Below are positions 1 to 10,558 of a stretch of DNA of 64,000 nt, piece after piece (position 1 is the stretch's first letter; the number at the start of each line of letters is the position of its first letter). Source of the DNA: Diphasiastrum complanatum (Eukaryota > Streptophyta > Lycopodiopsida > Lycopodiales > Lycopodiaceae); NCBI GenBank assembly GCA_029204225.1, contig CM055096.1:38385173-38449172 (forward strand), read 5' to 3'. The notes below the pieces were generated by a model that was given only the letters and a program-made list of their open reading frames with translations, was not told the origin of the DNA and made no database searches. The translations under genes and the position numbers were made by a program.

Positions 1-909
1 GTCTCTCATTTTTCTAGAATATATCTTGTTGTCTTTGTGGATATGCCATTAGTTTAAGAGTAAACGACACAACTATGATATTATCCTCATCTTTATTGCA
101 TACACCTACATCTTAGAAACCCGTTCCAACCCTTTTGGGCCGGAATGTATTGGGTTGGAACGTTTTTTTTTAATTAAGGTATTAAGGCACCTGCTGCGTC
201 TTCCTTCATTTGATAATAGGCCAAATAAGCAAAAATGAAAACGATAGACTTTGCCGTAGGAAATGCCAAAAAACGTAAAACCAATGAGGCAATCTGGATT
301 GCCTGCATTCTGGTTTTGAGCTTCTGTCAGACTTTGAATTCGTATCGTGGCATCATGTGACTGAAGCAGCTGCCCTGATGATCACTTGTCTTCACTGCTA
401 AAGTAATTTCCAGATTCCTAATCATGAAATAGTTCACTTGGTCCTCCCAAATCTATAATGACTGATGATCTCGAAGCAGGGCTCGAGCTTCAGCAGCATG
501 TTCTTCTGCAAGGTATTGCTGCCCTGGCTGCTGCTGCAGCCTTCTCAGAAACTAGTGTTAGTGCATCAGCTCTAGCTCTGACCACTTGGCAAATCCAGGC
601 CTGACCTGCTGCATCTTGTGAAGGGGTCACAAACAAATTGAGATTGGGGAGGAGACAAAAATCGTGAATGCTTGAAGCTCGCTTTCTGCCGAACGTGTAA
701 TGTGCTAAAACCTGGGTCGGAACGAGGCGTTGACGTTTATGATTATTAATTTATTTATTTTTAGCCACGTTCTGGAACGTGTTCCGTTCCAGAACGGGCA
801 ACTATGATCTACATTAGGAGATGATCACTTTGTGATTGTTAGTTAGACTATGGGAGTCACAATGTTTCTCAAGTATCTGTTCATTTGTTTTTCAGCTTTT
901 TGAAATACG
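1..909. repeat. Duplicated host segment, copy 1 (interrupted)
   Basis: Bases 1-92 and 809-909 match, in the same order, the sequence at 2366-2399 plus 3102-3250. Shared landmarks are tctctcatttttctagaata, ggatatgccattagtttaag and acattaggagat. The two copies flank the plus-strand LINE at 910-2368, so they look like one ancestral segment duplicated around or with that LINE. Copy 1 carries the insertion at about 80-808. No gene is recognised in it. Confidence 0.6.
80..808. mobile_element. Palindrome-rich non-autonomous insertion
   Basis: This stretch is absent from the sister copy at 3102-3180, so it was inserted here. Both ends carry imperfect palindromes of the cgttcca...tggaacg type (about 121-162 and 771-797). 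The 10-mer caactatgat occurs at 70-79 and again at 799-808. The interior (180-760) has no coding capacity I can support. The exact left edge is uncertain, because some host-like bases (80-92) lie inside the apparent repeat. A foldback or MITE-like DNA element is the likeliest reading. Confidence 0.45.
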
Positions 910-2368
910 CTCTCTCTCTCTCAGAGACAGCTTATCTCTAGTCCTTGGGACAAAAACTTGTTGATGATATTGCCTCCCCATCCTCCCATTTCTTTTGGCG
1001 GATGTTCTCTAAAAACCCTTATAAACCTGCTCCTATTGCTATTGAGTCATGGATAAATTATGCTACTAAGCTTTATACAGTTGACTCTCTTTCCATTTCT
1101 CTTTCCCCACGCCCTTCAGAATTCACTCTCTTTACCCCGTCCATGGTTGAAAACGCCATCCAAAATGGTCAAACCCAAAAAGCCACTGATGTTGACCTCC
1201 TAAGTACGGACTTCCTAAAACCAGTTGCTCACATTATTGCCCCATACATTTCCCATATCTTTAACCAATTTGTCATCTTTGGTCTCTCCACATCGTGGTG
1301 CACCAACATTTTACCCTATCCTCAAAGCCGGGGATCCTTTGATTGTCGACAACTACCGCACTATTATGATCAGTCATATTATGGCCAAGCTATATGGATC
1401 CGTTTTTCAGTCTATTGTCAGCTCATGGGCAGAGACAGAGGGGTTACATGCTATGGGACAGGCAAGTTTTCGCGCTGGCTACTCCATGGCTGACCAGATA
1501 TTCATCTTGAGATGCATTATTGAGGAGGCTAAGTTCAGGAAGCAGAGGGTTTATTGTTGCTTTGTGGATTTCCGCAAAGCCTTTGATTCTGTTCCAAAAC
1601 ACCTTTTACTCCAGTGCTTAGCATCGCTTGGCTTTTCCCAGGAGATCATTGCTGCTATCGTCACATTGTATGAGAGAGTGCTGGCCCATTTCCGAGATGG
1701 TGATGGATGGTCCTCTTACATTCATAGTACAATGGGAGTTAAGTAGGGATGTCCTTTGTCCCCTACTCTCTTTGCTCTATATATTGATGATCTTAAGCGG
1801 ATTATTAGGGAGGAGGGTGGAGATGGCTGTCCGTTAGCAGATATGATTATCATCCCTATTCTACTGTATGCGGATGACGTGATACTTCTATCGAGATCTG
1901 CATCTGGGCTTCAACAACACCTTGATGCTTTATATACTTTTTGCCAGACATGGGGTTTGATGGTGAACATTGGTAAGACTAAGGTCATGGTGTTCATGCG
2001 AGATGTGTTGGTTTATTATTGTGAGAGATGTTTACTTTGAGATCTTCCTTTTTATTGGATGTTTCCTGCTTCTCACCATATCACGCAGTTTTTTATATCC
2101 ACTTAGCCAGTTAGCTAACTTATTTCAATTTTCTCTTTCCCTCTGTGTAGCTGGTGGTTAAGCTACTGATATTGTACCCTCGACAGAGCTGGAGGTTAAG
2201 CTTTGTTTTTCTCTCTGTTTTCTAGTGCTGGTTTAGCTTTTAGGAATAAGTCCTACTACGTGGACAATGCTCCTTTTTTTATGTACTTTCTACTCGTCTT
2301 ATGTGCCCTCGGGTACTTGACAGACATTAATATAATTCTAATTCTAATTCTCTCTCTCTCTCTCTCAT
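910..2368 (+). mobile_element. LINE-1: 5'-truncated LINE, group B
   Basis: It is bounded by (TC)n on both sides (910-922 and 2350-2367). It starts inside the endonuclease-RT linker, so it lacks ORF1 and endonuclease. It encodes RT palm sequence, then has a deletion that removes the thumb and zinc-finger region, then a group-B 3' UTR. The UTR contains a gtgccctcgggtac hairpin and ends in repeated attcta units. The RT is closest to the minus-strand copy at 14980-19836. Confidence 0.8.
945..2040 (+). pseudogene. LINE reverse transcriptase fragment (LINE-1)
   Basis: This encodes the RT N-terminus through the palm. Recognisable blocks include CCFVDFRKAFDSVPK (RT motif A region, about 1555-1600), SPTLFALYIDDL (1762-1797) and LLYADDVILLS (the YADD catalytic box, about 1858-1890). 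It is broken by a frameshift near 1310-1325 and by a TAG at 1744-1746, where sister copies have Gln (GVKQGC becomes GVK-stop-GC). A small deletion near 1990 removes a few residues before MRDV. It cannot make an active enzyme. Confidence 0.85.
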
Positions 2369-3250
2369 TTTTCTAGAATATATCTTATTATCTTTGTGGC
2401 AGAGTTGCAGCGGATCGCTGCAACCACGTTCTGGAACGCTGGCGATGCGGGACCAGAATCGTGGTCCCGGATCGCAAAAAAATTTGCAAAGTTTTTTCAC
2501 ATATCTGATACGCAAAAAAATTTGCAAATTTTTTTTGCATATCTGATAGCCGATTCTAAGATGCATGTTCCGTGAAGTAATTTTTGAAGAGACTATCAGA
2601 AGAGACTAAGTCACGCTTTTCCAAATATTTGCTTTTGAAATCAGAAATCAGTTTTGCTTTTGAAATATTTGCTTTTCCAATAGATATCAGAAAGCGGTTT
2701 TGAAATGGAGTTCTGATGCCAATGGTTTGCAGATCTACTAATTCCGTTTTCCATTAGAAAACGATAGAAAGAGTTAGAAGGAGCCTTCCTTACACTGGCG
2801 GGGATTGTATGCTTCTTGTGGAATAGTTGAAACCATCTACTGCTGTCCAGATTTCTGAAACCATCTGAAAATGGAGCCATTCTAACATTTACTGATGTCT
2901 AGATTTCTGATGAATCCAACCTGATGAATGTAGCCTGATGAATGCAGCCATTTGATATCCTTTCACATGATACCCATATTGGCAACTTTCCAAAAAAAAT
3001 AAAAATTTGCGATCCGGGAAACCCCAACGGGAATTCCCGGATCGTGATCCGGAACATGTTCCGGATCGCGTCGGAACGGTACGTGCATCTCTGCTTTGTG
3101 GATATGCCATTAGTTTAAGAGTAAACACGTATGATATTATCCTTCATCTACATTAGGAGATAATCACTTTGTTATTGTTAGTTAGAGTATGGGAGTCACA
3201 ATGTCTTTCAAGTATATGTTCATTTGTTTTCAGCTTTTTTAAATATGCTA
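2369..3250. repeat. Duplicated host segment, copy 2 (interrupted)
   Basis: This is the second copy of the segment at 1-92 and 809-909. It runs 2369-2399, is split by the hAT-like insertion at 2400-3093, and resumes at 3102. It preserves the uninterrupted form of the region that carries the insertion in copy 1, so each copy documents the other's empty site. Confidence 0.6.
2400..3093. mobile_element. Non-autonomous hAT-like element with 8-bp TSD
   Basis: The element is flanked by the direct 8-mer ctttgtgg (2392-2399 and 3094-3101), while host copy 1 has it once (about 32-39). Its ends are imperfect inverted repeats: cagagttgca at the left and the complement of tgcatctctg (cagagatgca) at the right. 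An 8-bp duplication with CAG-type termini fits the hAT superfamily. The interior is non-coding. It has AT-rich direct repeats (about 2470-2545) and palindromic gatccgg/ggatcg blocks near both ends. It would need a transposase in trans; the decayed hAT at 23102-27006 is one possible relative. Confidence 0.7.
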
Positions 3251-3356
3251 TGAGGAATGGTGCAAATCATAAAGGTTTACCTTTTTAGTTTAATGAATAA
3301 GAAAATGAGTTTTGTGAAATGGTTTGTCCAGGCCATTGATGAGTTTGTGGATTTAT

Positions 3357-3357
<1 letters not shown>
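3251..3357. other. Unannotated spacer
   Basis: I see no gene or repeat I can support between the host repeat and the (GA)n tract that begins at 3358. Confidence 0.4.

Positions 3358-3402
<45 letters not shown>
3358..3402. repeat. (GA)n microsatellite
   Basis: About 45 bases of GA directly abut the 3' end of the minus-strand LINE at 3403. Confidence 0.98.
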
Positions 3403-3405
<3 letters not shown>

Positions 3406-3431
3406 AAGAAAGCTTTATTAATGTCTTTTCC

Positions 3432-3445
3432 ATGCCAAAAGGCAT
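3432..3445 (-). promoter_or_regulatory. LINE 3'-tail hairpin (LINE-2)
   Basis: This is a five-pair stem (atgcc/ggcat) with an aaaa loop, enclosed by an outer pairing of gtctt (3423-3427) with aagac (3448-3452). The same shape recurs in other copies with compensating changes. It probably marks the RNA 3' end for the element's reverse transcriptase. Confidence 0.65.
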
Positions 3446-3603
3446 ATAAGACTAGTAAATGTACATGTCAAGTATGTGGTAACCATAGGAGCGTATGAAA
3501 CGTCTCCAAAACAGTAACAAAGTAGCAATCTAGAGCTAAAGCTATAAACTGAAATAGATGTGATGCTATTAGAAACATGTGGGAGCATGTATACAGCTAA
3601 CAG

Positions 3604-4502
3604 TCATGAGTGAGATATGACGTTATCTAGTCCTGTCCTGCTGGTGCTGATGATATAGAAGGATGTAATACGGCCTGTGGCATGAAGGGCCACTGGTGGT
3701 CTCTGACGTCGTCTGAGAGGATGAAGAGGTCTCCTCGTGATAGGTCGAGTAGCTCGTGCTGCAACATGGGTATGTGTGGGACGCTGTCTCTGGTCTCTGT
3801 GGGCAAGTAGGTCATCATCATCATCGTCACCGTCATCAAAACGTCCTCTCCTCCTGGAGAAGAAAGAAGTGATCTGAGGCTGAGAAACCTGACTCGGCTG
3901 GGCTGTCTGATACAAATCCTGTCGTAGTATAAACATCTCTCGTATCATGAGTGCCGCGCATCGGGAATCCTCATAAGCTATGAGTGATCGTAAGGTGACA
4001 GGTGTGTCTCGGAACAAACAGTGGTATCTCCCTCTGATCTCGTAATATACTGGGCACCTAAAGATAAAGTGCTCCTCTGACTCCACCTCCTCTAAAGAGC
4101 ATAACTGGCAAATCCGCTCCTCTCTCGGGGTACCCTGGAATCTACCAGTCTCAATAGCCAACTGATGTGATGATACGCGGAGTTGTCCCAATGTAAATCT
4201 GAGGCAATGTGATAGTCTCGAGTCCAAATAATGCGGTAAGACCGGGACCCCTGCTATGTCAAGCTCAATAAAATGAGTCCAGTAGTAGCCGGGTTTCACC
4301 CCAAGCTGTCGCCCCCAAGTGCGGTCGAGATATGCCCGATATAAGATGTGCCTGATTTACTGATGAGTACCTGAGGGGAGCTCTGTAATGGAGATACCAA
4401 ATGACTAAGGAGGAAATGGGATGCCTGAGAGAACCACGATAGTCGATAGCCCTGGTCATGAAGAAAGTGTGAGGAGACCAGTGCTGTCTGTGTATATCTC
4501 AT
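3604..4502 (-). pseudogene. LINE ORF2 C-terminus with CCHC finger (LINE-2)
   Basis: This is the C-terminal part of the LINE polyprotein, now in two or three frames. The intact stretch (3604-4299, 231 aa) contains ICQLCSLEEVESEEHFIFRC. This is a C-x2-C-x9-H-x4-C finger of the type found at the C-terminus of plant LINE reverse transcriptases, followed by YYEIRGRYHCLFRDTPVTLR. A basic, low-complexity tail follows, including a run of Asp. The upstream part (4296-4502) continues the thumb region in a different frame. It is probably an RNA- or DNA-binding module for target-primed reverse transcription. Confidence 0.8.
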
Positions 4503-4565
4503 ATCCTCATCGGGCAGAGCCTGGATTCTCTGAATGTATGTGATAAGCTGGAACGCGGCATATAT

Positions 4566-7283
4566 CTAAATGGGTGGAACGGCAAACTCTGCAAGAAGGA
4601 TCTCATGTGGAACCGAGGGCTTCGCCCGAATCATACGGGCTAACATGGTGGTCTGCAATCGTGAAATGCTGGCCCAGTGTGATGAAGGGAGGCCGGTGCA
4701 CCATGTCTCTGCTGCATATAAGGCTGTGGGGGTGACAATAGTATCAAAGAGTCTACACTTACTGCGAACATCTCGGATGAGCTTCCTGAAACAGAACCGC
4801 TCAAGCTGAACAAGAGAGGAATGCCCCTTCCCAAGTCGGGTGGTGGCAGCTTGCCGCATGCTGAAGGTAGGACCAGAGAAGAGTATCCCCAAATAGGTAT
4901 AAGAGCAAACTACCTCTAAGGCCTGTCCATCTAAGATGAGCTCCTGGCGCTGCATGAAGGCTTGAGAAGTGTTGAAGACCATAACCTTGGTCTTCGTAGT
5001 GTTCACCCCCAACCCCCATCTGGTACAAAATCCCTGTAAACAATCCAGCTGCCTCTGCAAACCCTCTCTGGTCGGGGATACTAGTACTACATCATCCGCA
5101 TAAAGGAGAATAGCAATCAGAATGGTGCCAAGTCTACAGCCACCCCCGCCACACTGTGAGATGACTCGCTCTAACTCATCAATATACAATCCAAAGAGAA
5201 CCGGTGAAAGAGAGCACCCCTGTTTCACCCCAATGGTGCTCCAAATGTGATCAGATAAGCCACTGCTATGTCGGAAACATCCCAAGACCTTCTCATAAAG
5301 AGCCATCACTGCTAAAACAATATCTGTGGAGAAACCAAGGTCACGAAGTCTCTGAATGAGCAGGGAGCGTGGTACAGAATCGAAGGCCTTCCTGAAATCT
5401 ACAAAACAGCAATAAACCCTCTCTTTCCTGTACTCAGCTTCCTCGATCAAGGCTCGAAGTGTAAAAATATGGTCAGTGGTAGAATAATGAGATCGGAAAC
5501 CTGCCTGCCCCAATGCATGTAATCTTCGAGCTTCCGCCTCTGAACTCACTGCAGACTGGAGTATGGTACCATAGAGCTTCGTAAGAACATGTCCAATCAT
5601 GATAGTGCGGTAATTACCAGGGATCATGGGATCACCATTTTTATGAATAGGGTGGATGATGTTGGTGCACCAGGATGAGGGGAAACCAGAGACAACGGCG
5701 GAATTGAGGAGAGTGGCTAGTGTGGGAGCAAGGAGGTCGGAAGCATGGGTTAGGAGTTCAGATTCAAGGTCTTCGATATCTCTTGCTTTATGGGACTTCA
5801 TTCTCTTGATGGCCGTAAGTACCATGTCAGATGTGAAGAAGGTGAACTCAGAGGGGCGTGGGGAGATAGAGATGGGTGCGTCAGTGGGTATGGTATATAG
5901 TTTGGTAGTGTATTCGGTCCATATGCGAAGGTCATCCAGGAGGGGTGGTGGAGCACGAGGGATAAACTCACGCCAAAAGGCGCCTGAAGAGGAACTGAAG
6001 AGAAGATCAACAAGACGCGTTCCTTCGGAGTCATCATATATACGCTTTTTTCGGCGGAGTGTGTGACAGTAAGAGCGCCTGGCGGAGTGGAGGAGATGAG
6101 GATCGTGAGTGCGGGCATGGGTGACAAGCTGACGAAGAGAGCGACATTCAACATCATACCACGAGGGGTGTGGGGGTCGTATCGATGAGGAGCGGGTGCC
6201 TCTGCTTTTATGGGGTTTAGATGGAAAAGCAAGGGAAGCAGCGGTATGAAGAGAAGTGCTAAGAAAGGCAGCTTGAGTCTCGACTGTACTATCGCGAGGG
6301 AAGGAATGGAGCAATGAGGGTAGGAACTCCTGGTAAACTGGTGTAAAGAGAGAACTGAATGTATACTTGGGTGCCCGTGTAAGCAGGGGGTGTGAGGATG
6401 GTTGGGGAGGTGGGAGGCGGCCGATAGCGAAGGAGAGAAAGGAATGATCAGAGAGAGTGGTGGGAGATACATGAAAATCAGATATGAGAGGTATGGAAGA
6501 TGGTGATCCCATGAGATAATCCACAACACTATGTCCACCACTGTGAGGGTGACAAGTATAACTGCTAGATTTTGGCCAACAAGTTAGGCCATTGTAAATG
6601 GCTAACTCATGGGCCTCTCCAAACTGCAATAAATGCTCACCGTAAGGGGTAGTAGGTCCCAAGCTGTCCTCTGAAATCCTGGTAACTCCCATATCATCGC
6701 AGTCAAGGGCATGAACGCGGAGCTGGTCGGTGATGTCATAGAACTCTGACTGTCGTGAAGAGGTTCGGGCATCAAAATCTCCAGTGAGGAGAATATGTCC
6801 CCGCTCTGCGAATCTGATGATATCAGGCGATAAATCAAGGTAGGGTGAACCTGTGCCCTCAGCAAAGGACGAAGACTCGGGAGGAAAATAACAGGCCGCC
6901 ACAAAGAGGTCCTTGTCCAACCCAATATCCTGCCCAGTAATATGAATCCATATATACCGTGCATGCTCGTCGTGTCTGATGAACTCAATGCTCGGATGAA
7001 GAGACTCTTTGTATAAACATGCAACACCTCCGGATCCACGACCACTAGCTGATCTAGTCTCAAGTCTGTACACGGAATCCCATCTGTATCTTGGAAAAAT
7101 AGGTAATCCTCTCTCCTGACTCTCATGAGTCTCCATAAAGAGCAGCAAATCTCTGTCAGTGATGAAATCGATCAAGTCGCTAGCAATGGAGGATGAGTGT
7201 AAACCATCACAGTTCCATACTCCAATCCGGAGATGGTGTGGGTGGGGCCCCGGGGCACTCCCAAACCCGGGGACCCCAAATCC
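4566..7283 (-). CDS. LINE endonuclease-reverse transcriptase (LINE-2 ORF2)
   Basis: This frame is open from the codon after the UAG at 7284-7286 down to a stop at 4566. The N-terminal part is an APE-type endonuclease. Its motifs are an NC-x-G core, ETHES, GDFDAR (most sister copies have GDFNAR), HSVVDYLMGS and the terminal SDHS with the catalytic His. The RT follows, with NYRTIMIGH, CCFVDFRKAFDSVP, GVKQGCSLSP and the catalytic LLYADDVVLVS. No AUG lies between the UAG and the endonuclease core, so this region seems to depend on translation from ORF1. It is still open over about 900 codons, though the C-terminal finger is now out of frame. Confidence 0.85.
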   Translation of the reverse strand, partial: GFGVPGFGSAPGPHPHHLRIGVWNCDGLHSSSIASDLIDFITDRDLLLFMETHESQERGLPIFPRYRWDSVYRLETRSASGRGSGGVACLYKESLHPSIEFIRHDEHARYIWIHITGQDIGLDKDLFVAACYFPPESSSFAEGTGSPYLDLSPDIIRFAERGHILLTGDFDARTSSRQSEFYDITDQLRVHALDCDDMGVTRISEDSLGPTTPYGEHLLQFGEAHELAIYNGLTCWPKSSSYTCHPHSGGHSVVDYLMGSPSSIPLISDFHVSPTTLSDHSFLSFAIGRLPPPQPSSHPLLTRAPKYTFSSLFTPVYQEFLPSLLHSFPRDSTVETQAAFLSTSLHTAASLAFPSKPHKSRGTRSSSIRPPHPSWYDVECRSLRQLVTHARTHDPHLLHSARRSYCHTLRRKKRIYDDSEGTRLVDLLFSSSSGAFWREFIPRAPPPLLDDLRIWTEYTTKLYTIPTDAPISISPRPSEFTFFTSDMVLTAIKRMKSHKARDIEDLESELLTHASDLLAPTLATLLNSAVVSGFPSSWCTNIIHPIHKNGDPMIPGNYRTIMIGHVLTKLYGTILQSAVSSEAEARRLHALGQAGFRSHYSTTDHIFTLRALIEEAEYRKERVYCCFVDFRKAFDSVPRSLLIQRLRDLGFSTDIVLAVMALYEKVLGCFRHSSGLSDHIWSTIGVKQGCSLSPVLFGLYIDELERVISQCGGGGCRLGTILIAILLYADDVVLVSPTREGLQRQLDCLQGFCTRWGLGVNTTKTKVMVFNTSQAFMQRQELILDGQALEVVCSYTYLGILFSGPTFSMRQAATTRLGKGHSSLVQLERFCFRKLIRDVRSKCRLFDTIVTPTALYAAETWCTGLPSSHWASISRLQTTMLARMIRAKPSVPHEILLAEFAVPPI

Positions 7284-7286
7284 CTA
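7284..7286 (-). promoter_or_regulatory. In-frame UAG between ORF1 and endonuclease (LINE-2)
   Basis: On the minus strand the context is CAG TAC TAG GGA TTT GGG. ORF1 lies upstream and the endonuclease downstream in the same frame, with no AUG in between. The same position is UAG in three other copies (14104, 18710, 59885). A programmed readthrough codon is the simplest explanation. Confidence 0.6.
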
Positions 7287-8711
7287 GTACTGGGAGCTGC
7301 TAGGTGCGCTGTCAAGAAAACGCACTCGTCCATCTCGGTAAATGACTCATCTGCCAGACTCACGGGCTGCCTGAAAGGCCTTACGCCTCTCCTCTACCTG
7401 GATATATGTGAGGTCGTCGTCCATGTAGATAGTGGTACCACGTAGCTTAGCTCTGCACCGCAAAGCATCTCGACGACTCTCGAGGGAGGTAAAACGAAGA
7501 ATGAGTGTGGCTGCATCTCTAGTGGTCCTCCATGCGGTGTCTAACCCCTCTGTCCTGTGCCCGAGAGTGATGTCGAGAAAGCGTTTAGCTTCAGCCAATG
7601 CATCCTGTGTATCTAGAACTCCACGAACTCTAATATTGTGGGATTTTTGGTCTCGAGATTTCTCTTCCGAGATGGTGGCTGAGATAACTGAGGAGATGCG
7701 AGCGCTGGGTTTGGTGCCCTTTTTCAAAACTGATGCCCAGGAAAGGGCCTCTTCGTGTTGCTTCTCAATCTTGGTTTCTAGTTCCCGTAGCATGTTGGTG
7801 GTGGATTCCGAAGCTGCGGCCTGTTTGATTCCGATGGATTGTTCGAGTGAGGCAACCTTGGACTGCAATAGTTTCTTCTCGTTGACCAAAGAAGTAACCG
7901 TTCCTTTCAGCTGTGAAATTTCATACCGCAAAAATTGGAAATCTACCTTGAATTGATCAATCTGCCAAGATGAGAAAAGTTCAATTGATTTAGAAGGCGT
8001 ATACGGAATATTGGCTGTAGACTGTGGTGCCGTGAAGGAGGAAGAGTGAGCAATGGTAGGTGTGGGAAGAATAGGGTCAGAAGACAGAAGAGGAGCTGAA
8101 TCAGGGGAGCAGCCATCAGAGAGGGGGGTGAGGGTTGTAGTAGGAGAGGGAGATGGGTCATCAAGGGGGTGAGGTGAAGTGGCAACGAGGGGGGGGGGGC
8201 TGGAATGACAATGGGGTGAGGTGAGAGATCAGCGAGGGGGTGAGGTGAGGGATCAGCGAGGGGGTGAGGTGAGGGGGGTGACAAGGAGGGTTCAGCGAGG
8301 AGGATGGGTGAGGGGGTGGCAGCTAGGAGATCAGGGAGGTCAGCGAGGGGGGAAGGGGGAGGGAGCAGCGAGGGAAGGGGCAGCGAGGGGGCAAGAAGGA
8401 GCATCGAGGGAGGGGGCAGCGAGGGAAGGAGCAGCAGCGAGGGAAGGGGCAGCAAGGGGGGAAGGAGCAGCGAGGGAAGGAGCAGCAGCGAGGGAAGGGG
8501 CAGCGAGGGGGGAAGGAGTAGCGAGGAGGTTACAGGAAGGGGCAGCGAGGGAAGGTGAAGGAGAAGGAGCAGCGAGGGAAGGAGAGGGAGCATCGAGGGG
8601 GTTAGGGGAAGGGGCAGCGAGGGGAGGTGAGTGGTGAGTGAGGGAGGTGAGTGAGGAGGTGGCTGGGGATCGTGCTGATCTACGAGCAGGGGGGCGAGGA
8701 GGAGCTGCCAT
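7287..8711 (-). pseudogene. LINE ORF1 protein (LINE-2)
   Basis: ORF1 begins at ATG 8711, directly after the (TC)n tract. The N-terminal third is low-complexity Ser/Pro/Ala/Leu encoded by tandem repeats and has lost frame through an indel near 8340. The C-terminal 200 residues (from about 8040) are well preserved. They hold YTPSKSIELFSSW, a coiled coil with SLEQSIGIKQ, a W-A-S-V-L-K motif, and an RRM-like segment with IRVRGVLDTQ, TLILRFTSLE and YMDDDLTYIQVEERR. This resembles L1-type ORF1p architecture, an RNA-binding trimeric chaperone. A TGA at 7347 replaces the Arg codon of the ESGKRVIYRD motif. Confidence 0.75.
8220..8640. repeat. Minisatellite in ORF1 N-terminus (LINE-2)
   Basis: Tandem variants of a unit of about 15 bp (agcgagggaaggggc and relatives) fill this stretch. 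On the minus strand they encode Leu-Ala-Ala-Pro-Ser-like pentapeptide repeats. Copy-to-copy substitutions and indels have broken the reading frame. Confidence 0.8.
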
Positions 8712-8715
8712 GGAG

Positions 8716-8719
<4 letters not shown>

Positions 8720-8773
<54 letters not shown>
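8720..8773. repeat. (GA)n microsatellite
   Basis: About 54 bases of GA lie between the 5' end of LINE-2 and the 3' end of LINE-3. Confidence 0.98.
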
Positions 8774-8776
<3 letters not shown>

Positions 8777-8929
8777 TTATTAATGTCCATGAAATACCCT
8801 AAGGTACAAAGGACTAATAAACAGGTACATGTCAAGTATGCACGGTGGGAGCATGAAAGCTCTACCACCTAAAAGAAACAAGACTACAAAAAAACAAGAA
8901 ATAGTGATTGGCATATGCAGAGTTTATCA

Positions 8930-10558
8930 TCATGGTACAAAAGATGTCTCTCCGCCTGTAAAATAATGATGTATAGTATGCTGTGACCCTGTCACTGATC
9001 GAATTGTCTCTCTCTGAGTGGATGGTCGGTGTCGTCTCTGCTGTCGTGAAGCTGTAGGCTGTGGCCTATGGGCTGGTTGTTTCTTTGGTCGTCTACACTG
9101 TATCTGCCCTCTATGTATGGGAGCATTTGGAATCTCAGCCTCTCCATCAAAATCAGTACTTTCCTGTCTCTGTCTCCGACGGGATAAACACTCCTGTATG
9201 CTCAGCTGTATCAAGGGGAGGGTGTCAGCATCTAGCCTCGCCATATGCAGGTCTGACATCTCCCGGAACATCAGTGCAACATATCTGGGGTCCTCATACG
9301 ATATCATGGTAGAGAGTGTGACTGGGTGATCTCGAAACAAGCAATAATATCTCCCTTGGATCTCATAGTAAGTTGGGCATGTGAAGAGAAAATGAAACTC
9401 ATCATCTACATCATGTGTATCACACGTACTACAAATCCGAGCATCTCTCGGAGTGCCACTGTATCTGCTAGTCATAATGGCTAGTTGATGAGAGGAAACT
9501 TGAAACTAGCCCATCACTGTTCGCAGTCTATTTGAGATACTCGCCACCAGATATCCGGGACTATAGGATACCCAGTGGGATCCCAGGATAGAAAATGTGC
9601 TCGATAAAACTCAGTCTTCACCCCAGGCGAACCCTGCCAAGTGCTATGAAGATATGCCCTATACAAGTGGCCTCGAACATACTGATGAGTACCAGCTGGT
9701 AGATCAGTAATATGAATACCCAATGTGGAGAGGAGACGACAGGCTTGGGAATACCACGAGAAGGAGTGTCCCTCAGAATGTAAGTGCTGGGATGATGACA
9801 GAGCTGCTGCAGCATAGTGTGTGCCTCCACCCTAAAGATCCCCTAGTCGTTGTATGAATGTGACAATATGGAACAATGCCTCTAGCTGAATAGGGGAGAC
9901 GACGAACTTCGCCAGTATAATATGATATGGTACAGAGGGCTTAGCCCGTATCATTCGAGATAACATATGAATCTGAAGTCGTGAGATGCGTGCCCACTCG
10001 GTGGCCGTCAGGCCAGTACTCCATGTCTCTGATGCGTACATGGTTGAGGGGACTACCATAGTGTCAAAGAGTCTGCTTTACTAGTCTCACCCCTGATGTG
10101 TGAGCCAAAACACAGTCTCTCCAAATCTACCAATGATGCATAGCCCTTCCGTAACCGGGAAACTGCCGCCTGTTGCATGCTGAAAGTGGGGCCAGAAAAT
10201 ACCATGCCCAGGTATGTGTAGGAGTCAACTACCTCAAGTGGATGTCCATCCCATAGAAGCTCCTGCCGCATCATGAAGGATCTGGAGGGGTTAAATGCCA
10301 TAATTTTGGTCTTTCCCATATTCACTGATAGTCCCCACTGTATACAAAAGGAGTGAAGCGCATCCAGATGCCACTGCAGGCCTTCCCTTGTCCTCAAAAG
10401 CAAGTCCACATCATCAGCATATAATAGGATAGCAATAACGAGGTCACCCAATGTACATCCCTCTCCTCCGTATCTCTGTATAATCTGCTCAAGCTCATCT
10501 ATATATAAACCAAAGAGTGTAGGTGAAAGTGGACATCCCTGCTTAACCCCAATAGTAC
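8930..10558 (-). pseudogene. LINE RT palm to C-terminus, duplicate 1 (LINE-3)
   Basis: From high to low coordinates, the fragments encode the LLYADDVDLLL box (10053-10451; YADD kept), then MYASETWSTGL (9832-10059), then the finger region with ICSTCDTHDVDDEFHFLFTC (8930-9475; C-x2-C, H, C ligands kept). Frameshifts and an in-frame stop separate these pieces. It starts abruptly at 10558 inside the GVKQGCPLSP motif, which is the duplication junction. Confidence 0.8.

Larger units (their letters stand above)
3403..8719 (-). mobile_element. LINE-2: near full-length LINE, group A
   Basis: Read on the minus strand, it begins just after (TC)n with ATG at 8711 and runs through ORF1, endonuclease, RT and zinc finger. 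It ends in a 3' tail with the hairpin atgccaaaaggcat (window 3432-3445) and AATAAAGCTTTC next to (TC)n. At about 5.3 kb, it and the copy at 14980-19836 are the most complete LINEs in the window. Damage includes a TGA in ORF1 (7347), a stop at 4566, frameshifts between 4299 and 4566, and an indel in the N-terminal repeats. Confidence 0.9.

Noticed and set aside
5656-6066. Long plus-strand open frames opposite LINE ORFs (also 7432-7956, 8221-8637 and 32247-32849)
   Set aside because: They are antisense shadows of well-supported minus-strand LINE proteins and show no recognisable motif.
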